A stretch of 64,000 nucleotides of DNA from assembly GCA_964396595.1 (NCBI GenBank), contig CAYNFR010000001.1:62001-126000 (forward strand), written 5' to 3'. Positions 29,172-37,346 of this stretch are shown here, piece by piece. A model generated the notes under the pieces. The model was not told where the DNA came from. It saw only the letters and a program-made list of their open reading frames with translations, and ran no database searches. How positions within the stretch are numbered: the stretch's first letter is position 1; every line of letters begins with the position of its first letter. Made by a program: the position numbers and the translations under genes. The stretch comes from CAYNFR01 sp964396595. GTDB taxonomy: Bacteria; Bacteroidota; Bacteroidia; Chitinophagales; Saprospiraceae.

Positions 29172-30002
29172 TCATTCTTTGCGGACAACGACAATATCTT
29201 GAAAGTCAACATGCTCTTTTCTCTCCACACCGTCCTGCCAATAACCAGAGACGATTTCAATCATCTGCATCCCTGCCGACTCGATAAAACTGACTAAAAT
29301 ATCACTCCGTATAGCAACATTAGCAGACTTAAGAACAGGACTCATCCATCTCACCCCGTCTCCCTCTAACGGAAACGAAAAACTACGTTGATTTGCAATG
29401 ATCTGTTCATTGTGCTCGTCATACAGAAAAACTGTCATCAGACACATGCCCCCCTTTTTAAGCACTCTGGCTATTTCAGTCATATAATGACGGATCTCAT
29501 CTTTCTGCATGTGGGTAAATACAGAAAACAAAATCACCTTGTCATAGTAATCATCAGGATAAGGAAATATAAAATCCGTTGCGGTGATATTCTCTGTATT
29601 ATACAAATCATTTGCTATCGGATAGTACGTAAAATTGAAATAAGGAAATCTTGAAGCTATATTCTTGTTACACCAATCGACACCTTTCTGCACTACATCA
29701 AATCCATCATACGCAGCTTCACGACTTAAATAGCTTGTGAGTGCTGACGCTGTCCGTCCGATACCACATCCCACATCAAGTACACGATCATCTGGCTTTA
29801 AACCAATAAATCGACGCAGTAAAGCGAGTTGATGATCACCTTGTTTTTTAAAGTCACCTCGTCCGACATAATTGAGCCCACGAGGTGGCCGAATAGCTTT
29901 TCGCGACATTAAGCTATTCAACATATCTGTCGGTAGATAAAGTAATCTCCTCGCTATATAGCGTCCATTAGGACTTAATTTATAAAATAACTCACGTAAC
30001 AA
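29172..30002 (-). CDS. Class I SAM-dependent methyltransferase
   Basis: 276 aa from a TTG at 30002; the first ATG would be at 29924 (residue 27). SAM-binding motif I is VLDVGCGIGRTASAL near residue 75, motif II region YDGFDVV follows, and the post-I segment YDKVILFSVFTHM and ARVLKKGGMCLMTVFL match motifs IV-V of the family. The substrate is unknown; distantly similar enzymes act on lipids, sugars or quinones. It is not obviously linked in function to the downstream peptidase. Confidence 0.85.
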   Translation of the reverse strand: MLRELFYKLSPNGRYIARRLLYLPTDMLNSLMSRKAIRPPRGLNYVGRGDFKKQGDHQLALLRRFIGLKPDDRVLDVGCGIGRTASALTSYLSREAAYDGFDVVQKGVDWCNKNIASRFPYFNFTYYPIANDLYNTENITATDFIFPYPDDYYDKVILFSVFTHMQKDEIRHYMTEIARVLKKGGMCLMTVFLYDEHNEQIIANQRSFSFPLEGDGVRWMSPVLKSANVAIRSDILVSFIESAGMQMIEIVSGYWQDGVERKEHVDFQDIVVVRKE

Positions 30003-30239
30003 TGAAATTAGTTTAAGAGACTTAACTTCAATTCCCTGTCTCGAAGGTATTACAATCCTTGTAATTTTTCAGCTATCATCTCTTGTTGCCCGTTAACTCC
30101 AATGTCTTTATTTACCTATCCAAGCGTAAGCTCATGTTATTAAGTAACTGACGGTTCTGCAGCTAGAATATTCCCCTATACATTCATGTTGACATATAGT
30201 TTAATAGTTAAAGGTCAAGAAACGATCCAAGGGCAATAT

Positions 30240-30731
30240 CTACCTCGCCACCATAAAATTTAACCAATCCATCTTACTAGAGGACATAGTGCTCAATGCC
30301 AATTCAGCTTTCTGTGCATAGGCTCGAATACTGCGCGTCACTCTACAAAACTCGTCAGACGAAGGGCAGCGGGGTACGACTTGATTTACACTTTCGAGAA
30401 GAGCGAGAAGAGGATCTAACTCTTTCTTTTTACGAATAGACACGATCAATTGTAACATCTTGGCAGGGTCTTTTTCAGCTCTGTAATAATCCTTGCGATC
30501 CCCGGTTTTATGAATTTTGTATATCAAACCCCAGCCTTCGAGTGTCCGCAGGCTCATACTAGTATTGCCGCGACTGCCCCCTAGTGCCGTCATAATCATG
30601 TCCGTGCATATATCTTCCTTAGATACAAGTAATAGCGCATGTATCTGCCCCATAGTTTTATTAATACCCCAGTGAGTGGAGATTGAGCCCCAGTTACAGA
30701 TAAATTTTTCTTTAGCTACGGATAGTTCCAT
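30240..30731 (-). CDS. GbsR/MarR-family transcriptional regulator
   Basis: 163 aa. A winged helix-turn-helix is visible in DICTDMIMTALGGSRGNTSM and SLRTLEGWGLIYKIHKTGDR (about 36-85), preceded by the WGSISTHWGINKTMGQIHAL motif typical of the GbsR group. GbsR in Bacillus controls glycine betaine genes; in Bacteroidota the targets of this family are largely unstudied. A C-terminal helical region probably dimerises. No clear partner gene is adjacent; a 104-bp gap separates it from the HEAT-cyclophilin gene upstream on the same strand. Confidence 0.83.
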   Translation of the reverse strand: MELSVAKEKFICNWGSISTHWGINKTMGQIHALLLVSKEDICTDMIMTALGGSRGNTSMSLRTLEGWGLIYKIHKTGDRKDYYRAEKDPAKMLQLIVSIRKKKELDPLLALLESVNQVVPRCPSSDEFCRVTRSIRAYAQKAELALSTMSSSKMDWLNFMVAR

Positions 30732-30835
30732 ATAGGTCGGATCAATTGAAGATAGCTTTATTGTGTTGGTGGAGATATAAGAAAAATCTCTTGGAATAGT
30801 TCAAAAAAAGTAAAAATAAGCTTTATTCGAGCTAT

Positions 30836-32863
30836 TTAACTCTTATTGTAACGCAACAATCGCACGTCTTGCACAAGATCACCGACCTCTATGCGATGTA
30901 CCACATCCATGCCCTCTACTACCTTCCCAAATATCGTGTACCTACCATCAAGATGTGGCGTGGGAGAATGCGTGATAAACCATTGAGTGCCTTCTGTATC
31001 CTTGCCGGCAGACGCCATGCCGACGTACCCTTCATCATCATAGTAGCAGTAAGCGAATTCTGATCTGATACTGTAATCCAGCCCTCCATATCCATCACCG
31101 CGCGGACAGCCAGTCTGAATAACAAAATTGGGAACTACGCGATGAATGAATTTTCCGTCGTAAAAATTCTTGTTGCTCAGACTGACAAAATTAGCCACAC
31201 TACCGGGTGCTTCTGTCGTATATAGCTTAATAACGATCTGTCCTTTTGTGGTGCTGATCACTGCCCGAGTGGAATCCGTGATGTCTGAGAGAGCAAGCCA
31301 GTCTATAGGATAATTGTGTGTTGGTTTTTGTCTTATTGTAATCGTGTCGTTAAGATAATCTAAGAGTGACTCAAGTTCGTATTTTGTCTCGACCTCTTTG
31401 GGCAAGCTCAGTGTACGGAGAGCTTGTCTGATACTCGGTTTGAGTTCGATATAATCACGTGCTCCGAGATTCTTATTTTTTAATACAGTACATGCAGCAG
31501 CTATAGCACCTGCATCCTTAGAATTGAGGATAGCAGACATCGCATCTACTATCTGTTTACGTACAGTGTTGTCAGGGACGGCATATCGTGTTCCGGAAAG
31601 GGCATCATATTGATTAAGCAGTTGGTTTATAGCGGATATGACAGAAGTCTGGACTACAGGTGGATTATCTGCGGACAGAAGTGATTTTAATGTTTCTACA
31701 TTGAGAACACTATTGCCCATTGCTTGTATGAACCTGGTGCGATGATAGACATTGTTTGTACTGCTTAGCGCTTTTGTTATCTCGTCGGTGATAGCCTGTA
31801 CTGTATTGCGATATCCGGGAGGAGTTGATTTCAGGGCAGAGCCCAATACTAAGGCTTTGACTGTCGGATCCTCGACCTTTTGTCCTATTTCGAGTAATCT
31901 CGCTGCCTGTGAAGGAATCCCTACAGATCCCAATGCTTCCGCAGCAGATTGACGAACATGAGTATTAGTATCTTCAAGATAAAGGAGTATTGTTTCTAAC
32001 ATTTCAGGCTTCTCTGTTGTCGCCAATGCTCTCAATCCATTGACCTTGACCCGATAATCCGTATCCGCCCGTAGTAGTTCCAAGAAGTCCGTATCTTGTC
32101 GGGCATCTATCATCCTCCCGATCAGTACTGCTAATGTAGACCTTACGAACACATCACTCTCTCCGGTAAAAACCAACTTGAGCATCTCCTTCTCACTCGA
32201 TAAATCAACCGAAACATTGCGCTGCAAATAAGCCGCAGCCATGCGTCTCACGTCAGACGGGTAGACCGCAGACTTGACATATCGCAAGGCACTCTCTGTT
32301 GCTCGAATGTGGTATATCCCCCTTAAACCAAATCTATAGATCGCCCTTATCTGCCCTATCAATAGCCAGTCGTCGGTCACTTCATAATTTTTTACTGAGG
32401 CGATCTGAATCAGTTCATTGACAGAGCCGATCTTACCTATCGCCTCAAGGATGGCTGCATGTACAGGGCTATTATACTCGGCAGTGTCTTGCTGTCCGAA
32501 TGAGCGTATCAACCAAGGTAGTGTCGTAGCACTTCCTATCTGCCCCAGCGCGAAAGCAGACCAGATACGATTATTTATGATCGGATCTGTATTTAATACC
32601 CTTATCAAGCTATCTATGGCAGCACTATCTTGAACAGAAGCCATTGCCCTGATAGCGAGATGTCGCTCTCCTGCATCAGCGGAGGAGAATAAACCCAGCA
32701 GACGGTCGGTCTCCCTCCTGTCTTGCATATCCCATACAGCCTGCTGAAGAATGTTGTCCGTCGAAATCCGAATCTCATCATCAGGTGTAGCAGAAGGAGG
32801 CACACACCCACAATAGATTAAAACTATAGGGATAAAGCATAGTAAAATGAACCGTATGGACAT
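30836..32863 (-). CDS. HEAT-repeat lipoprotein with C-terminal cyclophilin-type peptidyl-prolyl isomerase domain
   Basis: 675 aa. The N-terminus (MSIRFILLCFIPIVLIYCGC) is a lipoprotein signal with the likely lipid-bearing Cys at 18 or 20. Residues about 50-500 form HEAT-like helical repeats (for example ADTDYRVKVNGLRALATTE, TNTHVRQSAAEALGSVG). Residues about 530-675 are a compact cyclophilin domain with VISTTKGQIVIKLY, FIHRVVPNFVIQTGCPRGDG, TQWFITHSPTPHLDGRYTIF. Probable role: periplasmic folding factor, with the HEAT arch as the client-binding part. I recall related fusions in other Bacteroidota. Upstream lies the tnpB fragment. Confidence 0.9.
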   Translation of the reverse strand: MSIRFILLCFIPIVLIYCGCVPPSATPDDEIRISTDNILQQAVWDMQDRRETDRLLGLFSSADAGERHLAIRAMASVQDSAAIDSLIRVLNTDPIINNRIWSAFALGQIGSATTLPWLIRSFGQQDTAEYNSPVHAAILEAIGKIGSVNELIQIASVKNYEVTDDWLLIGQIRAIYRFGLRGIYHIRATESALRYVKSAVYPSDVRRMAAAYLQRNVSVDLSSEKEMLKLVFTGESDVFVRSTLAVLIGRMIDARQDTDFLELLRADTDYRVKVNGLRALATTEKPEMLETILLYLEDTNTHVRQSAAEALGSVGIPSQAARLLEIGQKVEDPTVKALVLGSALKSTPPGYRNTVQAITDEITKALSSTNNVYHRTRFIQAMGNSVLNVETLKSLLSADNPPVVQTSVISAINQLLNQYDALSGTRYAVPDNTVRKQIVDAMSAILNSKDAGAIAAACTVLKNKNLGARDYIELKPSIRQALRTLSLPKEVETKYELESLLDYLNDTITIRQKPTHNYPIDWLALSDITDSTRAVISTTKGQIVIKLYTTEAPGSVANFVSLSNKNFYDGKFIHRVVPNFVIQTGCPRGDGYGGLDYSIRSEFAYCYYDDEGYVGMASAGKDTEGTQWFITHSPTPHLDGRYTIFGKVVEGMDVVHRIEVGDLVQDVRLLRYNKS

Positions 32864-32912
32864 ATTGCTGAGCCTTGTTTAAAGGCTCGAAAATACGTCA
32901 TTATCCTATTAA

Positions 32913-33137
32913 GGATGGATAAACCAAGATTTAAATCTTTCAGTTCGTGAATGGACTTGCAAGAATGGACATCACGTAGATAGGGATGAAACCGCAGCAA
33001 AGAACATTCTGAATGAGGGGTTAAAAATTATATCGTCAGGGACTGGCGATTACACGGGTGGAGACTTAAATAAAACATCTTTCGAGAAGCACAGGTCTGT
33101 CAAACCCGAAGCCCATTTGTCTTTAGCAAATGGGTAG
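32913..33137 (+). pseudogene. tnpB: 3' fragment of an IS200/IS605-family tnpB
   Basis: Reading the plus strand from 32913 to the TAG at 33135-33137 gives 74 codons that match the C-terminus of TnpB. The end of the zinc ribbon reads GWINQDLNLSVREWTC and the RuvC-III motif reads HHVDRDETAAKNIL, with the catalytic Asp in DRD. It ends KPEAHLSLANG, a tail typical of this family. An in-frame TAA at 32910 and loss of the first zinc-ribbon Cys pair show a 5' truncation; over 80 per cent of a usual 360-430-aa TnpB is missing, so no nuclease can be made. No tnpA or left end is seen. Confidence 0.85.
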
Positions 33138-33142
33138 TACAC
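33112..33142 (+). mobile_element. IS200/IS605 right-end hairpin, 3' end of a former omegaRNA
   Basis: A perfect 8-bp stem CCCATTTG (33112-33119) and CAAATGGG (33127-33134) with a 7-nt loop overlaps the last tnpB codons and stop. Subterminal hairpins at the right end are the TnpA recognition structures of this family, and the same strand forms the 3' scaffold of the TnpB guide RNA. The element boundary should fall within a few bases after 33134; the exact cleavage site is not known. Confidence 0.7.
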
Positions 33143-33754
33143 TTCTCATTGTATTTATTTTACTCAGCTGCGAAAAAGAGATAGAGCCGGGCAAAGAACC
33201 TGACGAACCCTTATTACCATATTGCGTATTCTAAGGAAATGGAAATAATATAGACACAGCCCACCGCAAAAAGAAATGATTATGAAAAAGGGTTCTATTT
33301 AACCGGGATACGCAGTGCAGAACCGTGGTACGCTAAATCCTATCAATTTCCTTTTGAAATAGTTGTTAACAAAGTGAATATCAGCTTATTCATTGCCTCA
33401 TGGGATTCTTGAAGAGAATACATGAATTTCAAAATAGGGGATCGGGGACATCCAGTTATGTATTTAAATGTAAGCAATAGTGGCTGCATATTTGAGTTTG
33501 GAGGTTTGCTCAATTGCGCTAGTAGCTTTGATCAGGATAGGGGGGAGAATTTCCTTCCTCCTTTACCTTGTTGCCCACAATTATGTAATTCTGAGTGCTC
33601 ATCTATCTGTAGTAGTAGCTACAATACACTTAGTAATGTCACAGCGGATAGCATTATAGAGGGTAGTTTTGTATTTCGCTTTATCCCACTCCCAGAGGAC
33701 GACCCCTTAATCCCTCTGCATGATACATTAGTGATCACAGACGTAAAATTCTGA
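33130..33754 (+). pseudogene. Decayed lipoprotein gene, paralogue of the gene at 33930
   Basis: Frame 1 (from ATG 33130) gives a lipoprotein signal with lipobox LLSC followed by EKE, then a TAA at 33232. The homology resumes in another frame near 33254 with GIRSAEPWYAKSYQF, hits a TGA at 33410-33412, and continues in the same frame as MNFKIGDRGHPV up to a final stop at 33752-33754. The intact neighbour reads GFLDGEPWAAKTYSLRY and HFSLGFGDHWYPW at the same places and shares the DSIIEGSF/DTIIEGSF motif near the end. So the gene has at least one frameshift and two stops. Its first codons come from the IS right end. Confidence 0.8.
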
Positions 33755-33785
33755 CTAAAAGCCACGAATAATCTATAATGTAAAA

Positions 33786-33821
33786 GCACCCAGAGACGCC
33801 TTCTTGTCTCTGAGGCTTTTT
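33786..33821 (+). terminator. Rho-independent terminator after the lipoprotein pseudogene
   Basis: Stem CAGAGAC (33791-33797) and GTCTCTG (33806-33812), 8-nt loop, then AGGC and five T. A canonical terminator on the plus strand. Confidence 0.75.
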
Positions 33822-33929
33822 ACTCTCACTGCTGATAAGAGCCGGATGATAACTAAACCCCCGCATTATGCTATCTTAGGGAGCGGACGAATCTCTGATC
33901 TCAAGCGTTACTATAAAACACAATAGCTT

Positions 33930-34532
33930 ATGAAAAACATTTTGTTGTTCATATTATTGACCTTGTTCTCAATCAGCTGCGAAAAAGAGATGGCGACAGA
34001 GGATGTAGAAATTTCAACAATTTGTCATTATTTTGACCGCTTAGAAATAGATACAACAAGCACTACACGGCTAGATGAAACAGAATCTTATTTCATCAAA
34101 GGATTTTTAGATGGAGAGCCGTGGGCAGCTAAAACGTATAGCTTGAGATATCGGTCGGATACTATTCATTCCGCACAGGTTTATTATAATATTCCACTTT
34201 ATTTCAGTGATTGGGAAGCTTGTGAGTGGCATTTTTCACTGGGATTCGGAGATCATTGGTATCCATGGGCCGCCATCGGTGATACGGTCTATCTTGAATA
34301 CAATGCCGTCGGCTTTATCGCTAATGCGCGTTCACGAAACATGACGTACAGACCCCGAGATCTAATATCTCAGGAGCCTTATCAACCCACCAATAGCTTT
34401 TTTATAATCCATAGTGTATCCTCCGATACCATAATCGAAGGAAGCTTTAATATTGATTTTGTCGAGCAATATGAGCCCGTCTCTAGACACCTGAGCATAA
34501 TACAAGGTAGCTTTCGCTTAAAGCCTGCATAG
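33930..34532 (+). CDS. Hypothetical lipoprotein
   Basis: 200 aa. The signal MKNILLFILLTLFSIS ends at Cys 17 (lipobox SISC) followed by EKE, so the protein should be lipidated; Bacteroidota often export such lipoproteins to the outer membrane. The mature domain is rich in aromatic residues and predicted beta strands (GEPWAAKTYSLRY, WEACEWHFSLGFGDHWYPW). I recognise no family. It is the intact member of a tandem pair whose upstream copy was damaged at the IS insertion. Confidence 0.75.
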   Translation: MKNILLFILLTLFSISCEKEMATEDVEISTICHYFDRLEIDTTSTTRLDETESYFIKGFLDGEPWAAKTYSLRYRSDTIHSAQVYYNIPLYFSDWEACEWHFSLGFGDHWYPWAAIGDTVYLEYNAVGFIANARSRNMTYRPRDLISQEPYQPTNSFFIIHSVSSDTIIEGSFNIDFVEQYEPVSRHLSIIQGSFRLKPA

Positions 34533-34573
34533 GTTCATTGATGACACTCGTTTCTTTTAATACTGATACAGTC

Positions 34574-34655
34574 TAGATCCTACCGCCGAGACAAATAATC
34601 CGTAATTCGCAATCCGTAATTGGAGCGCAGCGATCGTAATTCGTAATTGTCTAAT
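34574..34655. repeat. Dispersed intergenic repeat, copy A
   Basis: The stretch begins CCGCCGAGACAAATAA and continues with several CGTAATT direct repeats around GGAGCGCAGCGA. A related sequence lies in opposite orientation at about 50130-50232, between other genes. No reading frame is evident. Confidence 0.5.
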
Positions 34656-36672
34656 TCGCCGACAAGGCCCTAAAGGTACTTAGTCCACATTCCAGAAAAC
34701 GCAGATACCCTTCCACACCTTCTTTATATCCGCGTGGGTGGGTGATTACTTTTTCATCCGGAGTGACCATGACATATAGGGGCTGGCTGTTCTGAGCAAA
34801 ATTTACAATTTGAAAATCAGCCCATAGATTTCCGATATTGCGCAAGAGCTTTTGACGGACTTCACTGTAGAGTGGTTTTTCAAGCTCCTGGTCATCATCG
34901 ACATAAAGAGATACGAGAACAAAATCTTCATTCAGAATTTTACGAATACGCTCATCTACCCAGATATGCTCTTCCGTCTTGCGACAATTTACACAACCGT
35001 AACCGGTATGATCTATCATTATGGGTTTTCCTTGGGATCTGGCATACGCCAATCCCTCTTCGTAGTCTTTAAAGCAATCTATATTATTTGCACATTTAGA
35101 CAGAGATGGGTATTGAGACTTCAGTCCTTCAGGTAGCACAGGATCAGGTAAGAAAAAATTATAATTGGCCGGAGGCGCTATACCGCTTAGCAGTTTTAAA
35201 GAATTATAACTGTTATGTTCAGGCTTATAAATAAATCCGGTACACAGATAAATTACTAGCGCCACCGCACTCAATGAATATACCCATCTACGAACACTAA
35301 ACTTCTTGATAGGGGTGTCATGCGGGAATTTGAGCAAACCAAATCCGTATAAAGCCACTCCTACGGCTATCAACACCCATATGATCATAAATACTTCATA
35401 GCGCAAAATCCCCCAATGATTGGTCATATCTGCTACTGACAAAAATTTGAATGCCAATGCCAACTCTATAAAGCCCAATGATACCTTGACAGAATTCATC
35501 CAGCCTCCACTTTTGGGTAAGGTATTAAGCCAAGCCGGGAAAGCCGCAAACAATCCAAAAGGTATAGCCAGCGCTAGTGAAAATCCTAGCATGACAATAA
35601 AAGGGCCTATCTGGTTGCTAGCCGCTTGTACAATCGCCGTTCCTATTATAGGACCGGTACATGAAAAACTCACTAAGGCCAAGGTAAATGCCATAAAGAA
35701 TATACCAATTAGGCCACCCTTGTCCGCCATCGAGTCCGACTTAGTAGACCAACTGCTAGGCAACGTGATCTCATAAAATCCAAAAAACGAAAAAGCAAAA
35801 ACGATGAAGATCAAAAAGAAAAATGTATTTGCTATCCAGTTAGTGCTTAACCTATTGAGTGCTTCAGGGCCGAATATTAGACTTATTAACAAGCCTAATG
35901 CCACATAAATGACGATAATCGATAGGCCGTAGATCATACCATTGACCCATCCTTTTCGCTTGGTATCTTTCGTAAAAAAACTCACCGTTAAAGGCAGCAT
36001 AGGAAAGACACATGGTGTCAATAGTGCTAATAAGCCTCCTAAAAAACCAAACAAAAACATCCATGGCAAGCTGGTATTCTTGACGATCGTTATACCACAA
36101 TCCGAAATAGGATTCTCATAGGAGCTCACGATAGATTCTCTTCGTTGATTGATGGCCTCTCTCCCGTCATTGTTATTCATTACAGTTGATAAAGCTGCAC
36201 CGGAAGTTGTTTGTTCTGTACTAAAATCAAAGCTAAATTCAACATCCGTAGGTGGCAGACATTGCTCGTCATCACAAGTCATATAGGTCAGATATCCGGA
36301 CAATGGTTGACCCTTGTCGAGTACTTTAACACGCTGGATGAGGATATAGGGTTTATCAGCGAGAAACTTTACAACATTCATTTGGAATACCGGATCCATC
36401 CCTTCTTTGCGACTGCCGGATTCGACAGGATCTCCGATTAAGGAAATCTGATCATTCTCTTCGTACCATACCGATGTCGGCACCGGCCCTCCATCTTCTA
36501 CTTCAAGTCCGTAAACATTCCACCTTTTATCGATATCGGCTCGAAAAATCAAATCCCATTCGTCTTCATTGACTTTCTCCTTGGATATCGTCCATTTTAC
36601 CGGTTCGAGAATCTGGCTAAATAGCGAGCCTCCGGCCAATATTAAAATGAATAGGATTATATTAAGTCGCAT
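34651..36672 (-). CDS. dsbD: Protein-disulfide reductase DsbD family
   Basis: 673 aa from the ATG at 36672, which begins a signal peptide (MRLNIILFILILAGGSLFSQ). Three parts are visible: an N-terminal periplasmic DsbD-alpha-like domain (about 22-140) containing YMTCDDEQCLPPTDVEF; a membrane domain with eight helices (about 195-475) carrying the paired Cys in FGGLLALLTPCVFPMLPLTV and FSCTGPIIGTA; and a C-terminal thioredoxin-like domain with CVNC at about residues 559-562. DsbD moves reducing power from cytoplasmic thioredoxin to the periplasm. The gene is 35 bp downstream of a stand-alone copy of its own N-terminal domain. Confidence 0.93.
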   Translation of the reverse strand: MRLNIILFILILAGGSLFSQILEPVKWTISKEKVNEDEWDLIFRADIDKRWNVYGLEVEDGGPVPTSVWYEENDQISLIGDPVESGSRKEGMDPVFQMNVVKFLADKPYILIQRVKVLDKGQPLSGYLTYMTCDDEQCLPPTDVEFSFDFSTEQTTSGAALSTVMNNNDGREAINQRRESIVSSYENPISDCGITIVKNTSLPWMFLFGFLGGLLALLTPCVFPMLPLTVSFFTKDTKRKGWVNGMIYGLSIIVIYVALGLLISLIFGPEALNRLSTNWIANTFFFLIFIVFAFSFFGFYEITLPSSWSTKSDSMADKGGLIGIFFMAFTLALVSFSCTGPIIGTAIVQAASNQIGPFIVMLGFSLALAIPFGLFAAFPAWLNTLPKSGGWMNSVKVSLGFIELALAFKFLSVADMTNHWGILRYEVFMIIWVLIAVGVALYGFGLLKFPHDTPIKKFSVRRWVYSLSAVALVIYLCTGFIYKPEHNSYNSLKLLSGIAPPANYNFFLPDPVLPEGLKSQYPSLSKCANNIDCFKDYEEGLAYARSQGKPIMIDHTGYGCVNCRKTEEHIWVDERIRKILNEDFVLVSLYVDDDQELEKPLYSEVRQKLLRNIGNLWADFQIVNFAQNSQPLYVMVTPDEKVITHPRGYKEGVEGYLRFLECGLSTFRALSAN

Positions 36673-36707
36673 GATTATATAGTTGATCTGGTTAGCGCAT
36701 TTAAAGA

Positions 36708-37154
36708 TTAATTTTTCGTCGCCACGAATGTGTGTGTTGTAGGCGCGAGACATTGAGAACCGTCACAGGTCATAAAATAGGCTGTTCCGGATACTGAGGG
36801 GTAGGTCGAGAGGGTTTTGATAGTCTGGCGAAATACAGCTGTCTCCGCCATCTTCTTCACATTAATTTCAAACAACTCGTCAAACCCCTCTTTGGCCTCG
36901 GTTACTTGTGCCATTTCCGTTACCCATTCTAGATCACGTGATTGATCTAAAGATACCTCAGTAGGTATAGGCCCGCCCTCGGGTGTATCAACGGCATAAA
37001 TAAACCAACCTTGCTGTATAGTAGCCACCACCTCTACTTCATAGGTATTGGTGGCGGTGGAAATTAATGTAGCTGACCAGCTAACCGGACTTTTCTCTTG
37101 CCCATAAAGACTAAGGGCTATCAAAAAATATAGTAGTGAAGCGAGTATTTTCAT
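36708..37154 (-). CDS. Stand-alone DsbD N-terminal-domain protein
   Basis: 148 aa with a signal peptide (MKILASLLYFLIALSLYG). The whole mature protein resembles the N-terminal domain of the DsbD encoded directly downstream: PVSWSATLIS against PVKWTISKEK, GGPIPTEVS against GGPVPTSVW, and AYFMTCDGSQCLAPTTHTF against YMTCDDEQCLPPTDVEF. The Cys pair spaced C-x4-C is kept, so it could exchange electrons with DsbD and deliver them to periplasmic partners. Probable result of domain duplication. Cotranscribed with dsbD. Confidence 0.85.
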   Translation of the reverse strand: MKILASLLYFLIALSLYGQEKSPVSWSATLISTATNTYEVEVVATIQQGWFIYAVDTPEGGPIPTEVSLDQSRDLEWVTEMAQVTEAKEGFDELFEINVKKMAETAVFRQTIKTLSTYPSVSGTAYFMTCDGSQCLAPTTHTFVATKN

Positions 37155-37173
37155 ATCATTTATTAAACGTTTA

Positions 37174-37181
37174 CAAACGTA
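37174..37181 (-). promoter_or_regulatory. -7 box upstream of the DsbD-domain operon
   Basis: On the minus strand TACGTTTG (TAnnTTTG) sits 20 bp before the ATG at 37154. The -33 match is poor. Confidence 0.4.
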
Positions 37182-37346
37182 ACCACATTCTATACCAAGT
37201 ACAGAAGTTTAAAGAATGATTAACGCTTTTTATAAAAAATTTATATTCATCAAGCTGAACCAACGGCAGTGTCTCACAACGAATACATCACTTAATGTTG
37301 GTTGGCTGCGTCTCTGTGTACGATTTACATAATGTTAATCTATTGA

